Of a stretch of 64,000 nucleotides of DNA, positions 63,701 to 64,000 are shown piece by piece; the first letter of the stretch is position 1, and each line of letters begins with the position of its first letter. The translations under genes were made by a program, and so were the position numbers. The DNA is taken from NCBI GenBank assembly GCA_037179515.1, contig JAXCGZ010007664.1:62001-126000 (forward strand), written 5' to 3'. Under the pieces are notes generated by a model. That model did no database searches. It was not told where the DNA came from and was given only the letters and a program-made list of their open reading frames with translations. Source of the DNA: Halocaridina rubra. Taxonomy: Eukaryota > Arthropoda > Malacostraca > Decapoda > Atyidae.

Positions 63701-63734
63701 GCCGTAGCTACAATTTTCTCTTCTGTCTGCTTTA

Positions 63735-63941
63735 TTAGTTTTCCGAACTAGGAAAATTCCGTGCGGGCGACGAGGACCTAGACGTTGATGCTGGGGACGG
63801 CGCTCTAGAAGAATCCTTCATCTGGATATTTTGAGATTCATTCGGCCATTGGCACCACGGCTTGCACCATTTAGCCTGAGTTCCATAATATAAATGGGCA
63901 CGACAAACTTTTGGATGTTGATTTTGATGGAACGGTAGCAC
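63735..63941 (-). pseudogene. Ty3/gypsy gag C-terminal fragment
   Basis: Minus strand, 68 codons in a frame different from pol: V-C-R-A-H-L-Y-Y-G-T-Q-A-K-W-C followed by P-W-C-Q-W-P, a Cys/His pattern like the gag tails of arthropod Ty3/gypsy elements, then a Ser/Pro-rich end. The rest of gag lies beyond the window edge. Gag and pol normally sit in one polyprotein or are joined by frameshifting, which cannot be judged here. Confidence 0.5.
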
Positions 63942-64000
63942 TCCTAGGCCTACAGGTGGATTCTTGGAAATTGATACATACTGGGATGTACTAGCTTGAC

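Overview
This is a 64 kb window of an animal nuclear genome, most likely an arthropod and probably a decapod crustacean. The reasons are intron-split genes with GT-AG junctions, metazoan mitochondrial-ribosome and acetyltransferase genes, AT-rich non-coding DNA, very long (TA)n, (GA)n and (AAT)n microsatellites, and a dense mix of non-LTR, LTR, MITE and tRNA-related repeats. The taxon is inference; no marker gene fixes the species. There is no sign of bacterial or plasmid organisation, CRISPR, or rRNA.

Three host genes can be rebuilt from spliced exons. (1) A NATD1-type small GNAT acetyltransferase, minus strand, 3 coding exons (12267 down to 9892), complete at 126 aa. (2) Mitochondrial ribosomal protein L39 (MRPL39), minus strand, 7 exons (32894 down to 19036), about 324 aa, with a full-size RTE-type LINE in its last intron. 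The two minus-strand genes are head to tail with about 6.8 kb between them. (3) A plus-strand gene (49418 to beyond 59640; 7 exons and 320 residues seen) encoding a type II membrane protein with a short N-terminal anchor, an R-D-S-D-S (DxD-type) motif and an R-D-H motif. It looks like an undescribed Golgi glycosyltransferase-like enzyme; its 3' exons lie beyond the window, past an inserted Ty3/gypsy element.

Layout: 0.2-6.3 kb, old LINE, SINE and tandem-repeat elements. 6.3-9.9 kb, nothing recognised. 9.9-12.3 kb, NATD1. 12.4-16.6 kb, an RTE remnant, a foldback hairpin between two TA arrays, and a 5'-truncated CR1-like LINE, bracketed by an inverted 52-bp repeat. 16.6-19 kb, nothing recognised. 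19-32.9 kb, MRPL39 with intronic repeats. 33-42 kb, nested wreckage of LTR elements, LINEs, SINEs and MITEs. 42.4-48.75 kb, a tRNA-like repeat cluster and a nearly intact 4.3 kb CR1-like LINE flanked by TA arrays. 49.4-59.6 kb, the glycosyltransferase-like gene, whose introns carry 5'-truncated copies of the same LINE. 59.97-64 kb, the 3' LTR and most of pol of a minus-strand Ty3/gypsy element.

The CR1-like family appears six times (12.37, 13.6, 39-41.9, 44.3-48.6, 53.4-55.4 and 58.4 kb). Most copies are 5'-truncated, one is nearly intact, and identity among them is high, so the family was recently active. Boundaries of repeats are approximate unless stated; all family calls come from reading motifs, with no database search.
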